From the NCBI GenBank assembly GCA_022393335.1, contig JAJEKB010018241.1, forward strand, positions 62,001-126,000: a stretch of DNA of 64,000 nucleotides, in the 5' to 3' direction. Below, piece after piece: positions 35,028 through 47,170 of this stretch; position 1 is the stretch's first letter; each line of letters begins with the position of its first letter. A program made the translations under genes and the position numbers. The notes under the pieces were generated by a model. That model did not search any database and had not been told where the DNA came from. It was given only the letters and a program-made list of their open reading frames with translations. Origin of the DNA: Macrotrachela quadricornifera (Eukaryota > Rotifera > Eurotatoria > Philodinida > Philodinidae).

Positions 35028-38000
35028 AATGACTTTGCTTACTTATACAATCTCTCAGAAATTAGTATAGAAAAAAAAACTGAGAATAAACAATTTTTGT
35101 GTGAATAATTTATAAGTTTTTTGCTAAACAGAATATTTATATTGAAAATAAATTAATATTTGAAAAAAAGAAAAGAAAAGACAACCTTCAGCTATTTCAA
35201 GAAAAGATAAAAGCGAAACCGGAAATGAATGCTATACTTTAACCATGTTTCAGTCATATCATATCTTGTTTCTTGCAATATTTTTCTTTTTATTATAAGA
35301 ATTAAATATCCAATATTCTTAATGAACAAAATAATGCTTGTCTATAAAAGAAGAACGACAACACAAGAAAAAAAACTAGATTAGCCCGAAAAATATCTTA
35401 TGAGCAAACCTGGGTAGTTCTGATTATGCTACTAATCAGAATGGGAAAGAGAGTCATAAGTGAAATAATACATGCGCATCAATTAACATCAAGAGATATT
35501 ACGTAAAATCGATAACTATTCATCGAAAATAAGATTCTATATTGATATTTACAGATTGATTGATTAAGCTCTTGGTTTTTATATTAGATTAGAGTTTTTT
35601 TATGCATTCAGGTGTCAACTATTTATACATCAAATGTAGTTGCGAGATACGTTCTTCGTTTTAATGAATGATTCTGCATGACTTGACTAATTTAACCTCC
35701 AATATTAATGAAGAATTCATACTGCTTAATTTGAGTTCGATAATAAAATAAAAACTTTATCCAAAGGTAGAAAAGAAAGCAATAAACTTGTTCTATTGCA
35801 CTTGAAAGTTAAATAAGAACTTTCCTATAAATGGAGAGAACGAGAAAATGAAATGTTTATCTCAATTGTAATCATAAATTAAAGTTCTGCAATGCAAGGC
35901 AATTACAAACATCTATTTGAGTAGCATTAAAAGGATGAAAATACATTATCCTGTCGGGAAAAAAAGCATTCATATATAGTTGCAATAGCGCATTTGGCCA
36001 GGTTTTGAGTATTTTTGCATGAATAGTGAATGGAGCTAATCAAAGTGTGATATGCCCACGTATAGAAATCTATGTGGATACCTGTTTCACTTACTAGTAT
36101 GTCATGTCATGTCATATTTTCTATTTCAACCATAGTTTTGAACAAAATCTATTTTCATTTTAACATAAATTTACAAATGACACAATATCAAAAAAAAGAG
36201 ACGCATTCAATTATACCACATTTTATCTATTCAGGGCACTTTCTCCCTCCCTAACTATTAGAATAGTCCTTAATACTTGAATACTTGAATTCAAGTTTTC
36301 AGTTTGACATACATGTCACCGCTTTAAGAAAATATACGCATCTGTCGCATCAAGGACGTTTAATAGATGATAACCTATATCTCGATTAAGTTGAACAAGT
36401 TTATTTCCATTTTCAATTATAACTAGTTAGAACTAAATCGGAAACTATAGATACATTAGATTTATTATTAGGTATTCATCTTCAACTTGTTTGTACTGAA
36501 GATTCTAGCAATTGCGAGCAACTTGTATCTTAACTATTATAATATTATAAAGATTGTTAACAGATAATCATGTTAAGTATTAAACAATATATAAAGGACA
36601 CAATTTTAATTTATGAATACGAGATTTTCAACCGTGTTATCATATATATTATGACGCTTATTTTAATTGCAACGTACATCGAAGTGTAGACATGACTGTC
36701 ATGAAGTCTAAATATGTTCATATTCAACAAGGTATTTGGTAAGAACTGAAATAATTGTTTCATAGTATAATATTTTTATAATAATAATAGGAGGAGAACA
36801 ATGCTGTCTACTACTTATATGTAAGATAATTTTGTCAATCAAAATCAATAACTTTGAACATCATTAAGTAATGAGTGATTGTTCGAGATAGTTAAATCTC
36901 ATTCTAGATGCAATAAACGGTAATTATTTTTTTTAAAAAATACTGAACAATGATTGTGTCATTGAATATTTGATTAAAAATTAGTTATTGCACATCGTTT
37001 TTCCTATTGATGTAAAATTTTCATTCTGAGATTTGAGTAGTGAGTGGTGACTAATTTCTTCTTTATCCAAAACCTGCATGGTTAAACTAATATTTGAAAT
37101 TTTCTCAGAATTGTGCTCGATATTAGTCCTATACTTATGTTACCATTTCTAAACACCGCACATTTCTTTCGTATCTTTTCATTTAGCTACTGAAAAAATA
37201 TAAACTACGGTTTAGTTGCTCCAATAACTTCGAATGATACCATAATTGATGAGAAGCTAATGCAAACATATGAAGATGTGTGCTTACTACTTTTCACTAT
37301 TTTCTAGACTGTCTTTTAGCATGTTCGATGTTTCTTTGTAATATTTTAAATGAGGAACATGTAGATGAAAGAAACGAAAAATACATATATAAAAGAAGAA
37401 GAATAGAAAGTAAGTAAGTAAGTATGAATAAAGTGAGACTCTTTAAAAATAAAATTTCTCTCTATTTTTAATAAAACTTACCATCACATATGAGTCGAGT
37501 CGGTAGGGTTGATGTGTACAATTGACTATACCTTGAGCACAGTCATTCAACGTATATAGTAAAAAAAAGAATAGAATTATATGATTGTCTTCAAATTATC
37601 ATATGCAAACGTCTAATTTAGATAAACTAACCAGTGTTCAAGAAAGTAATTCTGATTTGGAGAACGCAAAAAAAACAGCAAATCCTTGTATGAATGTACA
37701 ATCGTTTGCTATTACTTGTTAGATGAATGTCAGGTATAAGAGTAGTAATGGAAATTCAATTGAAATAATATTCCATAAGTTTGTGTGGCAAGCGAAGTGA
37801 CAAATATATTGTTAAAACTGCATCTTTATATATAAATTATTATAAATGAATTAGTTAACTAAACCAATTAGCTTTTTGTCAACTACAATAATGTATCACG
37901 TGAAAATATGCATCCTTGATGTTTATCGATTTTTCACATCTGAAGCAGGCATCCAAAGTGAGTATAATACTAAAGGTAACATAATAATTGAATGATGATA

Positions 38001-38072
38001 AGAATATATTTGAAATTTATTCATAGATTGAATTTATATTGAATTTTGTACATTTCGTAATACAAGCATTCA
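35028..38072. other. Gene-poor spacer
   Basis: About 3 kb of AT-rich DNA in which I see no gene. The short frame at 36072-36254 is not convincing. Confidence 0.4.
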
Positions 38073-39360
38073 TGCCGACCAACACTAATCTTCAACGTCA
38101 ATCAATACATCGGTTGGGTGTGGATCTCACGAGTGCGTTATCTTCATATCCACTATCTAAACAAATCATAATTCAGGTGCAAGCCAAAGAGCAATAAAAG
38201 AACAAAGGCACTATTACTGATATAGAACTTGCGGTTGCCATGAAATATGTACGAAAAAAGTTGCCATATGAATTCATGCAACGTAGTGACAGGTTAGTTG
38301 ACTATTTAAACACTTTCCATAATTTGCAGTTAAAAAAAGTCACATGTATCATTTTTTAGCTTATTTGAAGTTATCACAAATCATTCAACTACGTTCATAA
38401 ACAAGTCCAAGAACAGCAACAATGTATTCTAGAAAAAATTTCCTCTAGAATTCATCATTTGCCGACTGCACACCTAAATACGTATGTTTTCACGTAAGTA
38501 TTGTTTCGTTGTTTTAAATATTCTTTTAAATTGAATATTTACAGATGCTGCAACAATGAAATGGATAAACAAAAATTTTGAAATTTCGATTGATCACAAT
38601 ATATGATTCTTATTGGTTCAAGAGAAGCGAATATGGTAAATCAAAAAGAATATAATCAGTTTTTGATACTGTTAATTATCACGTAGTTTAGACAAAGCAT
38701 CATTTACACTCTCATTGCCAGGTCAAGTATGTTACATTAAGGATCGATGAAGCTTGACTACTTAGAATGACAAAGCTCAATATTTAATTTTTGACGATAT
38801 TCCTTGGGACAATTTTGAAAAATGTAACTTTTCAAGTAAGAAAGATTTGCTGTCTGTCAAAGACCCATTTGTTGTAAGATAATTTGCATATATGAAGAGA
38901 TAACGAATAAAATTATTTAGATTGATTACAGGTTATTGACATATATCAGTCGATTGTGGTCCACAATATCACGATGTCAGCGATTGTTATTTTAAATTCT
39001 GATGAGAAGATTTCTTTGACTGCATCACTTCTCATCGAAAAATAGCAAGAAGTCGACTTGCAGAGTCGCCAATCTTTTATATACTGAACCGATAGAAAAC
39101 GAAAAAAGAAGATAGAAAGAAGCGTTCTATATTTCTGATAATTATAGGCTCAAAAGCGTGCTTTTTCAAGTATCACCAGCATCTAATACAACAGGCGCAA
39201 TATCAGATGGCTGCCAACTTTTGGACTACCTAAATGAAATTCTTCGTAATCAACGTCGATAGTTCGAAGCACAAGAGTGACGCGTAGTAGCAGCAGCAGT
39301 CGACGCCAATGTTGAAGAATCATCATCCATGGTTATCGAGGATATTTTGAATCAATCCAA
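38073..39360 (+). pseudogene. Decayed Rep/SF3-helicase-like gene remnant
   Basis: Scattered protein-like segments on the plus strand are interrupted by stops and frameshifts. The piece 38073-38294 reads from an ATG, with an in-frame TAA, into a basic helical region. A segment near 38601-38625 resembles a P-loop but lacks the Gly-Lys-Ser/Thr core. FDDIPWD at 38789-38809 fits a Walker B motif of superfamily 3 helicases. AIVILNSD near 38980-39003 fits their motif C. This order is that of the helicase half of CRESS-DNA-virus-type replication proteins, which are known as endogenous copies in many eukaryotes. The rolling-circle nuclease half is not recognisable. It is an old, broken copy with no intact gene. 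A transposon-borne Rep is an alternative origin. Confidence 0.42.
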
Positions 39361-41300
39361 TGATGAGACTTCCTAGTTAAGAGGCAGGATAAATATTCTC
39401 GTTTGTTTTCATTGCTTCTTTTATTGACGACTGTATCCTTCTGAGATCGATTATGCTCTCACTTTTGTTCTTGTGTTTTTTCATTGTATCCCTTGCTTTT
39501 CTTAACGAGATTTATATATTTATGTTAAAATTCAAGTAATGAAATAAATACCATGTGACGATTGAATTCTTACACACTATGCTATTTATTTTTTATTAGA
39601 AAAGTCTAGCTTTATCGAAAATGTTGCGATCATTCAGTACCATTAAACTTCGAATTGATACTATTGGATTTCTCACTTCAGAAGGAGAATTCTAATGTTC
39701 TACTTAAATATTTAAGTAATATTAATCAACTTGTTCTTTAAAGCCTCTCTCACTCTAAAATGCCAATTTTAGTCAAATTTTTCGATTTTTTGATTTATAG
39801 CGCATTAGATAGAGCAAAATGTCTGCTATCGAACGCACTACATTTTATTGGTCCTATGATGAGTTTTCACGATAAAACATTGGTCTTTCGAAAACTCCTT
39901 AATCTAGAAAGTAATATTTTTTTTCAGAAGCTGCTGATTTTTACAATGGTCGCTATAGTCAGTATGCATCGCGAAGTATAATAGCTTGATACACTCTCAC
40001 CCTCAAGCTTGATATTAAAAAGTTTCGATAATGAGCGCTATTTCGTACTAATAAACCTCGCTTTAGGCGAGCTTTCATTTGGTATAAAATTCATTATTCA
40101 CTCTATTCGAAATTATAGTAGTACCTCTTATCAAAATATTATTTATAACCCTGTAAGAAAATAATGTCCTTTTTTACTTCGTCCTTAATAATGTATGGAC
40201 GTTCAACTCGTTCAATCTCAAAAATTCCAACGTTGTTACGTAGATTCTGTAAAATATGTAATTATAAGATGCATGGTTATAATGAAAAGAGGAAAAGAAG
40301 TATTTTGTTTTTCTAGCTGATAAAAATAAAATATCAAAGATGAATCACTATATAATGATATGCAAACAATACTGTTATAGGATATGCAATAATATCTTTT
40401 AGTTACATGAGACTTTCATTATCACATACCATTTTGTTGAAAAGCTTAAAAAGTAATTTAGAACATCCAACAACGTTAAATGAAACCTATCAACAAATGT
40501 TTTCTGTTAATAATACAGATTGTTAAAATTTAAACAAAAGTTAAAAAGTTTCAATGGAAAAAGAAGAAAAAATTATGGGGTTTTGAAACTTATTTGATCA
40601 TGCAGATTCTAACTACAAAATGTTCGATTCATAATAACTGACATGTAGATGTGAATAAATTTGAAATGGATTGCTATTGCGAGTCAATCACCATCTAGCT
40701 AATACATGAACAGTAAGATATTCATCCAAACTCACTACTTCTGTTACATTTTGAATGGAAGAGATCTGCCATCTGTGACTGCCCGTGAATGACATTGCTT
40801 TAATCGTAATGAAAGAGGTTCTTTTAGTAAAATTACTTCTTCAAAAGAAAATAACAACGTCAGATATAGCTACGTTTTTTTCATTGGTAGAACCAAAACG
40901 TCTCTAAGGAGATACAAAACTGAAATTACAATCTGGTTGAGTAAAGTTTTTGAAAAAAAAAACAATTAAAGTAAGTTTCACCAGTCAGAAAGTACGTTCT
41001 TCTAGAACAAACACACAATTAAGTTTCTTTTTGTTTTTTGCAGAGCTGTATAAAGAGAACCTCACATTTGCACTTTCATTATTAGTTGGATAAAAAACAT
41101 ACTTTTCTCAAACAATAAACATACGAAGGTAATAATATTTAAGGTACACGTTTTTCCTTAAATATACACGGTTGGAAATAGTATTTTGATAGGGAATACT
41201 AAATAGTACTAGTTATCGAAACTTTTTTAATATCGAACTTACGAAATTTCTAGAAGTTTTCTATATTTTTTGGTGTAGAAGATCAAGAATTTTTTCTTGG
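39361..41300. other. Gene-poor spacer
   Basis: AT-rich; the frame at 39760-39981 has no family signature. No gene seen. Confidence 0.4.
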
Positions 41301-41780
41301 ATATGTTTACATATTTGGATAGAGCTCGTCGAGCTCTATAAAACTGTATCTTAAAAATTTTTTGAAGGCATTTTTCTCAGATGCAAAAATTTTAAAAAAT
41401 AGTTGAAAACATCTTTAAAAACGTTAAAAAATGCATTTTTTACATTGAAGAAAAACATTTGAATTCTCAGTAAAACTAGCTTTTTTTTGTTGCTTTTACT
41501 ATTACATACGCTTCAAATATATCGATTAAGCGCAGTTTTTCATGCTACATCTGGCAGATGTGTTTTAAAGTGTATGTAATAGGAAAAGCAATTAAAACAG
41601 TTAATTTTACTGGAAATTCAAGTGTTTTTCTTCAATATCAAAAAAATGCATTTCTAAACATTTTTTTAAGATGTTTTCAACTAGTTTTTTTGAAATTTTC
41701 ATCTCAGAAAAATGCCTTTAAAAACTTTTTAATATACAGTTTTATAGAGCTCGACGAATTCTATCCAACTATGTAAACAG
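41301..41780. repeat. Foldback (inverted-repeat) element 2
   Basis: Arms at about 41301-41478 and 41603-41780 are long imperfect reverse complements; for example the GAGCTC-containing stretch at 41331-41340 pairs with 41744-41753, and GCATTTTTCTCAGATG pairs with CATCTCAGAAAAATGC. The loop is about 125 bp. Arm sequence is related to the interior of element 1 at 15378-15480. An open frame inside the right arm (41558-41776) is a by-product of the repeat. Confidence 0.72.
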
Positions 41781-43414
41781 ATTCGAGAAAAACAAATTTA
41801 CTCCACGTCCTACAGAAAAAAATTTTGCAGTAAAACCACGATATATCGTAATTATCATAAATGTAGACAACTCAAGATGGGACAGATTTCAGTGTAATTT
41901 CTTGGCATATCTATTTAATATTAAAAGGAAGTAGTAGATTTCGTATTCCGAAAATTCTCATCGTAGTCTGGAGTTCTGTAGGAATATTCCAGTTCCGAAT
42001 CGGGTCTGAGATCAGGATGAGATCCAGCCTTTCCACACGTATTCAGTTATATCTTACCACGATACTACTTGCTATGGTAAATAAAGATGCCTATCAGAAG
42101 AATAGAAAGTGATTATATATTCCTCGGGAAAATGTAATGAGAATTTTGATATACAGAAAACACAGAGTGAATCGATGAAATTTGAAATTATAAAATGAAA
42201 GGAAATAAAAGTGTTCAAAGATAGCTAGAACTCCGCAATCAATAAAAGAAAATTAAGCATTCAACAAAGAAACCTAATGTCGAGGAAAACAACATTTCTA
42301 TCTAGGTAACGTTGACGTATATAATGATAATATGCTTTCACAATATTAGATATATTTTTTCTCCAGCATATAATCGTCTTCTTTCCCTTGTGTCATTGAC
42401 CATATGAATAACTTGTCCTTATCGAACTTACACTGGATCTTTTACTTGGTTTTATTCCTTTTTAAATGCATATAGATGTTGGTATCCAATCTCAAATTCG
42501 CCTACGCCAATTGTTCATGAAAAATTAATTATGTTATAGAAAGTATGCGTATTATAGTGAAAGAAACTATATATTCGAACAAGAATTCAAAAAAATATTT
42601 TTACTATATTTTTATATTTTATCATGCAACTCTAAATTGACACAACGAGTATCATTTTTGTCATATTTCGTTGAACAAGGTATGTTTTCTTTTTCACACA
42701 ATTAATTCGATTACTACTACCACAGACATACAATCTTCAAGCTGTTATAAAAGGTATTTCTTTTGATTCATTTGTTTGTAAATTAACTAAATCTCCAGAT
42801 ACACTGGACAATAAAACAATAGAATCCAACGACCGCCGCTAGTTAATGATACCGAACTAACATACAACTTTGATTTTATCATCTTTTTTGTAATATCTCT
42901 GCAGGTAAAATTTTTGGATCGGTAGTTGTTCGGTCAACTTTGTTATTTTAATGCCTACATAGTTGCCAATTGAACATTTAAAAGATAAATCTTTTATAAT
43001 ATTATCATGAATTTTTATTTTCTTATAACATTGGACAAACATGTTGTTATTGTTCGTTTACGAATTTTAGTATGTCAAGAGCTGGTCAAAGATATGCCTT
43101 AATCAGTTTCTCCTTTAAATTGCTGAGTTGTAACATTGTTAATATATATTTGACAAAGCGGTTGTGTTGGTTAAGGTTCTTTTGACTTTTTTTTTTTGTC
43201 AGATTTTGATGAATAAACAACATTTTATTTATAATTAGTTGTGACAATATCAATTGAAGAGTGAAGTTCTTATTAAAGTTGAAGATAATAATTCAGATGT
43301 TTCGTTTTCAGCAAGATGTTCACGAACAGACAATGGTAATTCTTCGACATACGCAATATCTACAAAAATATGAAATTTTTTATTTACTTCGAGGATTAAA
43401 AAAATATTGTTACT
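41781..43414. other. Gene-poor spacer
   Basis: No gene recognised. Short frames at 42857-43042 and 43261-43455 look like chance. Confidence 0.4.
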
Positions 43415-44120
43415 TTATTCGTCAAATGATATCCGTAGATCGTAATCCCTTCTAGATTTTTGCCCAAAAACAATTTTATATGACGTCATATTAATATCAC
43501 GAGCCAAGTTCGTCTCCATAGAACATACTACTGGAAGAAGACATTTTGTCCAACATGTTGTACCATCATAATTCATAAGCTTATCCAATATTTGACATAA
43601 AGTGGAGTTTCCTCTCTTCACTAGATCCTGACTTCCAGGATGTCAAACTCCTCCGTTTATTATAACTAAATAACACTAGTCGTGAGTTCAAGCCCGTTAT
43701 CATATTATAGAATTTTGCAGAGACTGAATTGGTAAAATAAATTTAACAGATGATTAGCTATAGGTTGTAGTTCCTTTGTTGTTAATGGAAATGCTCATAA
43801 ATATTTGAAATAGTGATCGCAACAGTTTAGAATCCATTTTTGATCTTGATCTGGTCTTCTTCAAAAATCTATTGAATTAATCTCGAGACGAGTTAAGAAT
43901 TCAAATGATACAGTTGTAGTTGGTGTGGCAAGTAACTTGAAAGATTTTCTGACTGTGCACAATGTGCAACATTGTAAATAGATATCTGTTGGATTATATG
44001 GGATCCAATAGTAATGTTTGAATAAGATTTAACGGTAATAATCCGACGATCATCTTTCATTGAACATATAATTTCAACTCCTAAAATAACATCAATTTTG
44101 AAATGTTTCTTGTACCACTA
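43415..44120 (-). pseudogene. Integrase-core remnant (retrotransposon or domesticated KRBA2-like type)
   Basis: Read on the minus strand, this is a decayed integrase catalytic core with several stops. Recognisable pieces in order are FEFLTRLEINSIDF (start of the core domain), NHLLNLFYQFSLCKIL, YDNGLEF (the D-N-G of the DDE triad), HPGSQDLVKRGN (the segment with the usual Glu, here Asp or Lys at that site) and the end piece MTSYKIVFGQKSRRD. Only the last 68 residues remain as one open frame (43415-43621). The pattern matches the LTR-retrotransposon integrase and KRAB-A-domain-2-like genes that are abundant in rotifers. No LTRs or reverse transcriptase were seen nearby. Confidence 0.6.
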
Positions 44121-44150
44121 ACGAAATTTTGCATCAATACCAATTGATTT

Positions 44151-44510
44151 ATTCTCTTTCTCGTAGAGAAGAGTCTTCCAAACATAAATTATCTGCTTGC
44201 TTGCATGTTCGCAGAGGGTCAAAACAACATAAGGGTTGACCGAAAGGTAACTGGGGTCGAGGAGTTCAAATCTGAAGCCTGTTATCGGAAACTTTTTTTA
44301 AGCTCAATTTTTTAAATAAACGACGAAATTTTAACAAAAAATATTTGTTTGTATGAGGTTTTGGAAACGGCAGTTAATGTCTAGAAACTTGAATCTGACT
44401 TTGGTTTTTTTAATTTTATAAATGAATAGCTTGGTGGTAGTTTAGAAACACGATTTCTACGAAAAGGAGCTGAGCGAGTCTTTCGACGAACGCTACTTGT
44501 ACCCTATCAG
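44151..44510 (+). repeat. Dispersed repeat, second copy of the TIR-intron repeat
   Basis: Begins TCTCTTTCTCGTAGAGAAGAG-like and ends ACGCTACTTGTA. Both ends match 20425-20655, including TTTATAAATGAATAGCTTG and TAGTTTAGAAACACGATTTC. The middle is about 130 bp longer than in the intron copy. No coding potential. Confidence 0.7.
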
Positions 44511-45905
44511 TATGGATAAAGAATATATATAAAATAAATGAGAATGTAACAGAATCAATCTTTTTGTTCTCATTCATCGATTATATTTTCATATTTTTAT
44601 CGTATGTTAAACTATCTCGAGAAATCTTATAAGATCCTGTTACAACTTGAATTACTTGTTTCTTAATTTATTTCCTCCATTTAGTCAACTGTCAAACAAC
44701 ATAGTATGACAATAAAAAAGAACTCCATATATTTATGTGCAAAGAGAAGATTAAATGAATCTAAATTTACGTATGTAAAAAGGTTTACATGACAGAACTT
44801 CGATTTTAGATGGAGTAGTTGAACCGAGAGAGACCATATACATTATAAAACAATTCTTTTTATAAGCGACAAGGACATTGTGCTACATATACTTCATATA
44901 GTCTTCGTTCAATTACTATCTAGTAAGAGCTATTTATCGAATTAAAAACTGTTTTTAGCATATGTAACTGATACGTGGAAAGAATTTGATAGTGATTTGA
45001 CTTCCACAATTTTTCGTCTTATAAATGAAGAGAAATGCGTATCATGATATAATTATTTCTTTCATTTAACTTTTAGATCATCACGTATTATTCTCAATCG
45101 GAAATTTTTAATTAACAATATACAGATTATTCAAAGATTGCTGTCATAGCCGTTGATTACTATTTTATTCTTGATTGAACGTTGTACTATCGATCTGTTC
45201 TTCATACAATAAATAGTATGTATATTTCTTTGTTACTTCTCTTATACCCATCAAAATTTTCTCAACTCTGTTTTGCTGTGTTTATCGAAACGATTGCAAC
45301 ATAGTTAGCTTTTTAAATCTTCGATGTCTCTCTGACTTCTGCGATTTTAGAACCCTTAAGGAATTCAAACAATTCAAAAGGCTTTAAAATTGATTTTTTT
45401 TTCATCATGAAAAGAACAAAGAATCCAATGTATTCAAGCAAGGTAAAACGTTTTTTTAACAACTGATTTCTTTTCAATTATGCTGAGCAGAATAATTCGT
45501 CCTGTTTGAACTAGTGCTGCAAATTTCTTCCACAGTAAAATGACACATGTGGTTAGCTTTCTTTACTAATTTTCCACAAATTTCACAAAGTTACATGCAC
45601 TTCGCGTGGTCAAAATCTAATAAGACGAGAATATTCAACATATATAGTATTGTATTGCAAATTCTTTACAACTACCCGAAACTGTATGTGCTCTCACAAA
45701 TTCACTCTCATTTGATACACGTCTTCCTCCTTCATCCACACTCAGTTATTAGCGAAAATATTACAGGGCTAAGTTACTAGTGATGTCGAACCCAACCAAG
45801 TTGTAAGGGTATGACTGATGCGTAATCGAGTGTGATTTAAGTAAGTTTATCAAAAAATTGGCCCGATTTTAAGGCTTAGCGGACATATCATTCAACTTTA
45901 TTTAG
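44511..45905. other. Spacer upstream of the membrane-protein array
   Basis: No gene recognised. A 5' exon of the first array gene could lie here (see that entry). Confidence 0.35.
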
Positions 45906-47170
45906 TGGCAAATATTCACAAATGCATTTTCGAACTACTACATAAGTCAAAGCTTTTTCTCCGAAACTTAAACTTATTCGTTTCGATTCCACCATCAACG
46001 GATGAACATGAACTTCGAAATCAACGTATATCAACTCGATTGTTCATCTTCTTCTTAACATTATCATTATTTATTCTTCTCTTATATACTTCGTTAGTTA
46101 CTATTACACAAACTGTTAATGTTAAAACACCTACAACCACAAAATATTTTCAATTATATTCGACATATCCACAAACATTAACATGTCCTTGTACAAAATT
46201 ATCAATCAACTATAAAACATTTCTTCGATTTGAATATAAATTTCATCAAATATGCAATAGTGTCTTTGTTACACAATATTGGATTGATTATCTTGCAATG
46301 TCTCTAGGAGACAGTTCTGTCAATTTCGATGATTTTCGAAATATAGGAACACCTATATTTCAAGGTTTGAGCTCACTTTGCCACCAAGTCAATTATACAA
46401 TCGAAAATCGATTAAATCAATTCTATTCAAATCAATATATCACTGCATCTGTTATACCTTTACAAGTATTTCAAACTCAAATCAAAGAATTCATTTCTCA
46501 GTTTATATCAACAGTAACTTATGATTTTCTTCTATCTCTCTCCACAATACAAGACATGACTGAAGTCAATGCTTTATCTACTGGTTTACAAAGTAATTAC
46601 TATTACGAAACACAGAACAGAAGCATATTTCTGACCTCACGTGTCGTACGGTATGGTAACTGTAACTGTTTCAGTTCAGCTACATGTGCTTATCAATCTA
46701 GAATATACAGTAGTGCGCGCAACAAAATATTATACTATGTTACAGGTATTTATGTTGGATGTTATGCGTTTGAAGCATTACTTCAATCAGATCTTCGATG
46801 TTTTTATAATCAAAGTTGTATAGAAGAATTACAATCATATTTATATTCATCTTCACCAGGAAATGTGACAGCTCTTGATAAATTAATATCAAGTCATTTT
46901 TTAGTCAATTCAACAATTAAAGAATTACTCGATGAGTTGATGGTTGAAGATTGGAACTCATCAATGATATATGATAGTTATTATAACGAATGTCGACCAT
47001 CTGAATGTATTTACAGTTATCAATCGAGGAATAGTGTTATTTATATTGTTACAACAGTAATTGGATTGATTGGTGGTTTGATAAAAGTTTTGAAACTGAT
47101 TATATCTCGACTAGTCAAGACTGCGAGAAGAAAAAACGAAACCACTTCATCAGAAACAGGTAAAATATGA
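45906..47170 (+). CDS. Two-TM cysteine-rich surface protein, array member 1
   Basis: About 420 residues of a family I know only as hypothetical rotifer-type proteins. An amphipathic N-terminus leads to PPSTDEHELRNQRISTRLF and a first TM (about 45-67, FIFFLTLSLFILLLY). A large extracellular part follows with paired cysteines (CPCTKLSINYK, NCNCFSSATC, CFYNQSCIEEL, NECRPSECIYSY) and several N-glycosylation sites. A second TM (about 373-397, YIVTTVIGLIGGLI) and a basic tail end it. The frame has no ATG near its start: where member 3 has ATG this gene has GCA. An AG follows a T-rich tract just before base 45906, so an upstream exon probably supplies the start. The 3' end may also splice at GTAAAA (47160). 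Confidence 0.75.

Noticed and set aside
41558..41776. Plus-strand frame of 72 codons
   Set aside because: It lies wholly within the right arm of foldback element 2 and reads as low-complexity Phe/Lys-rich sequence.
43670..43700. GAGTTCAAGCCC resembling a tRNA T-arm
   Set aside because: It is part of the integrase relic, and no acceptor stem or anticodon arm fits. I found no tRNA or rRNA gene in the window.
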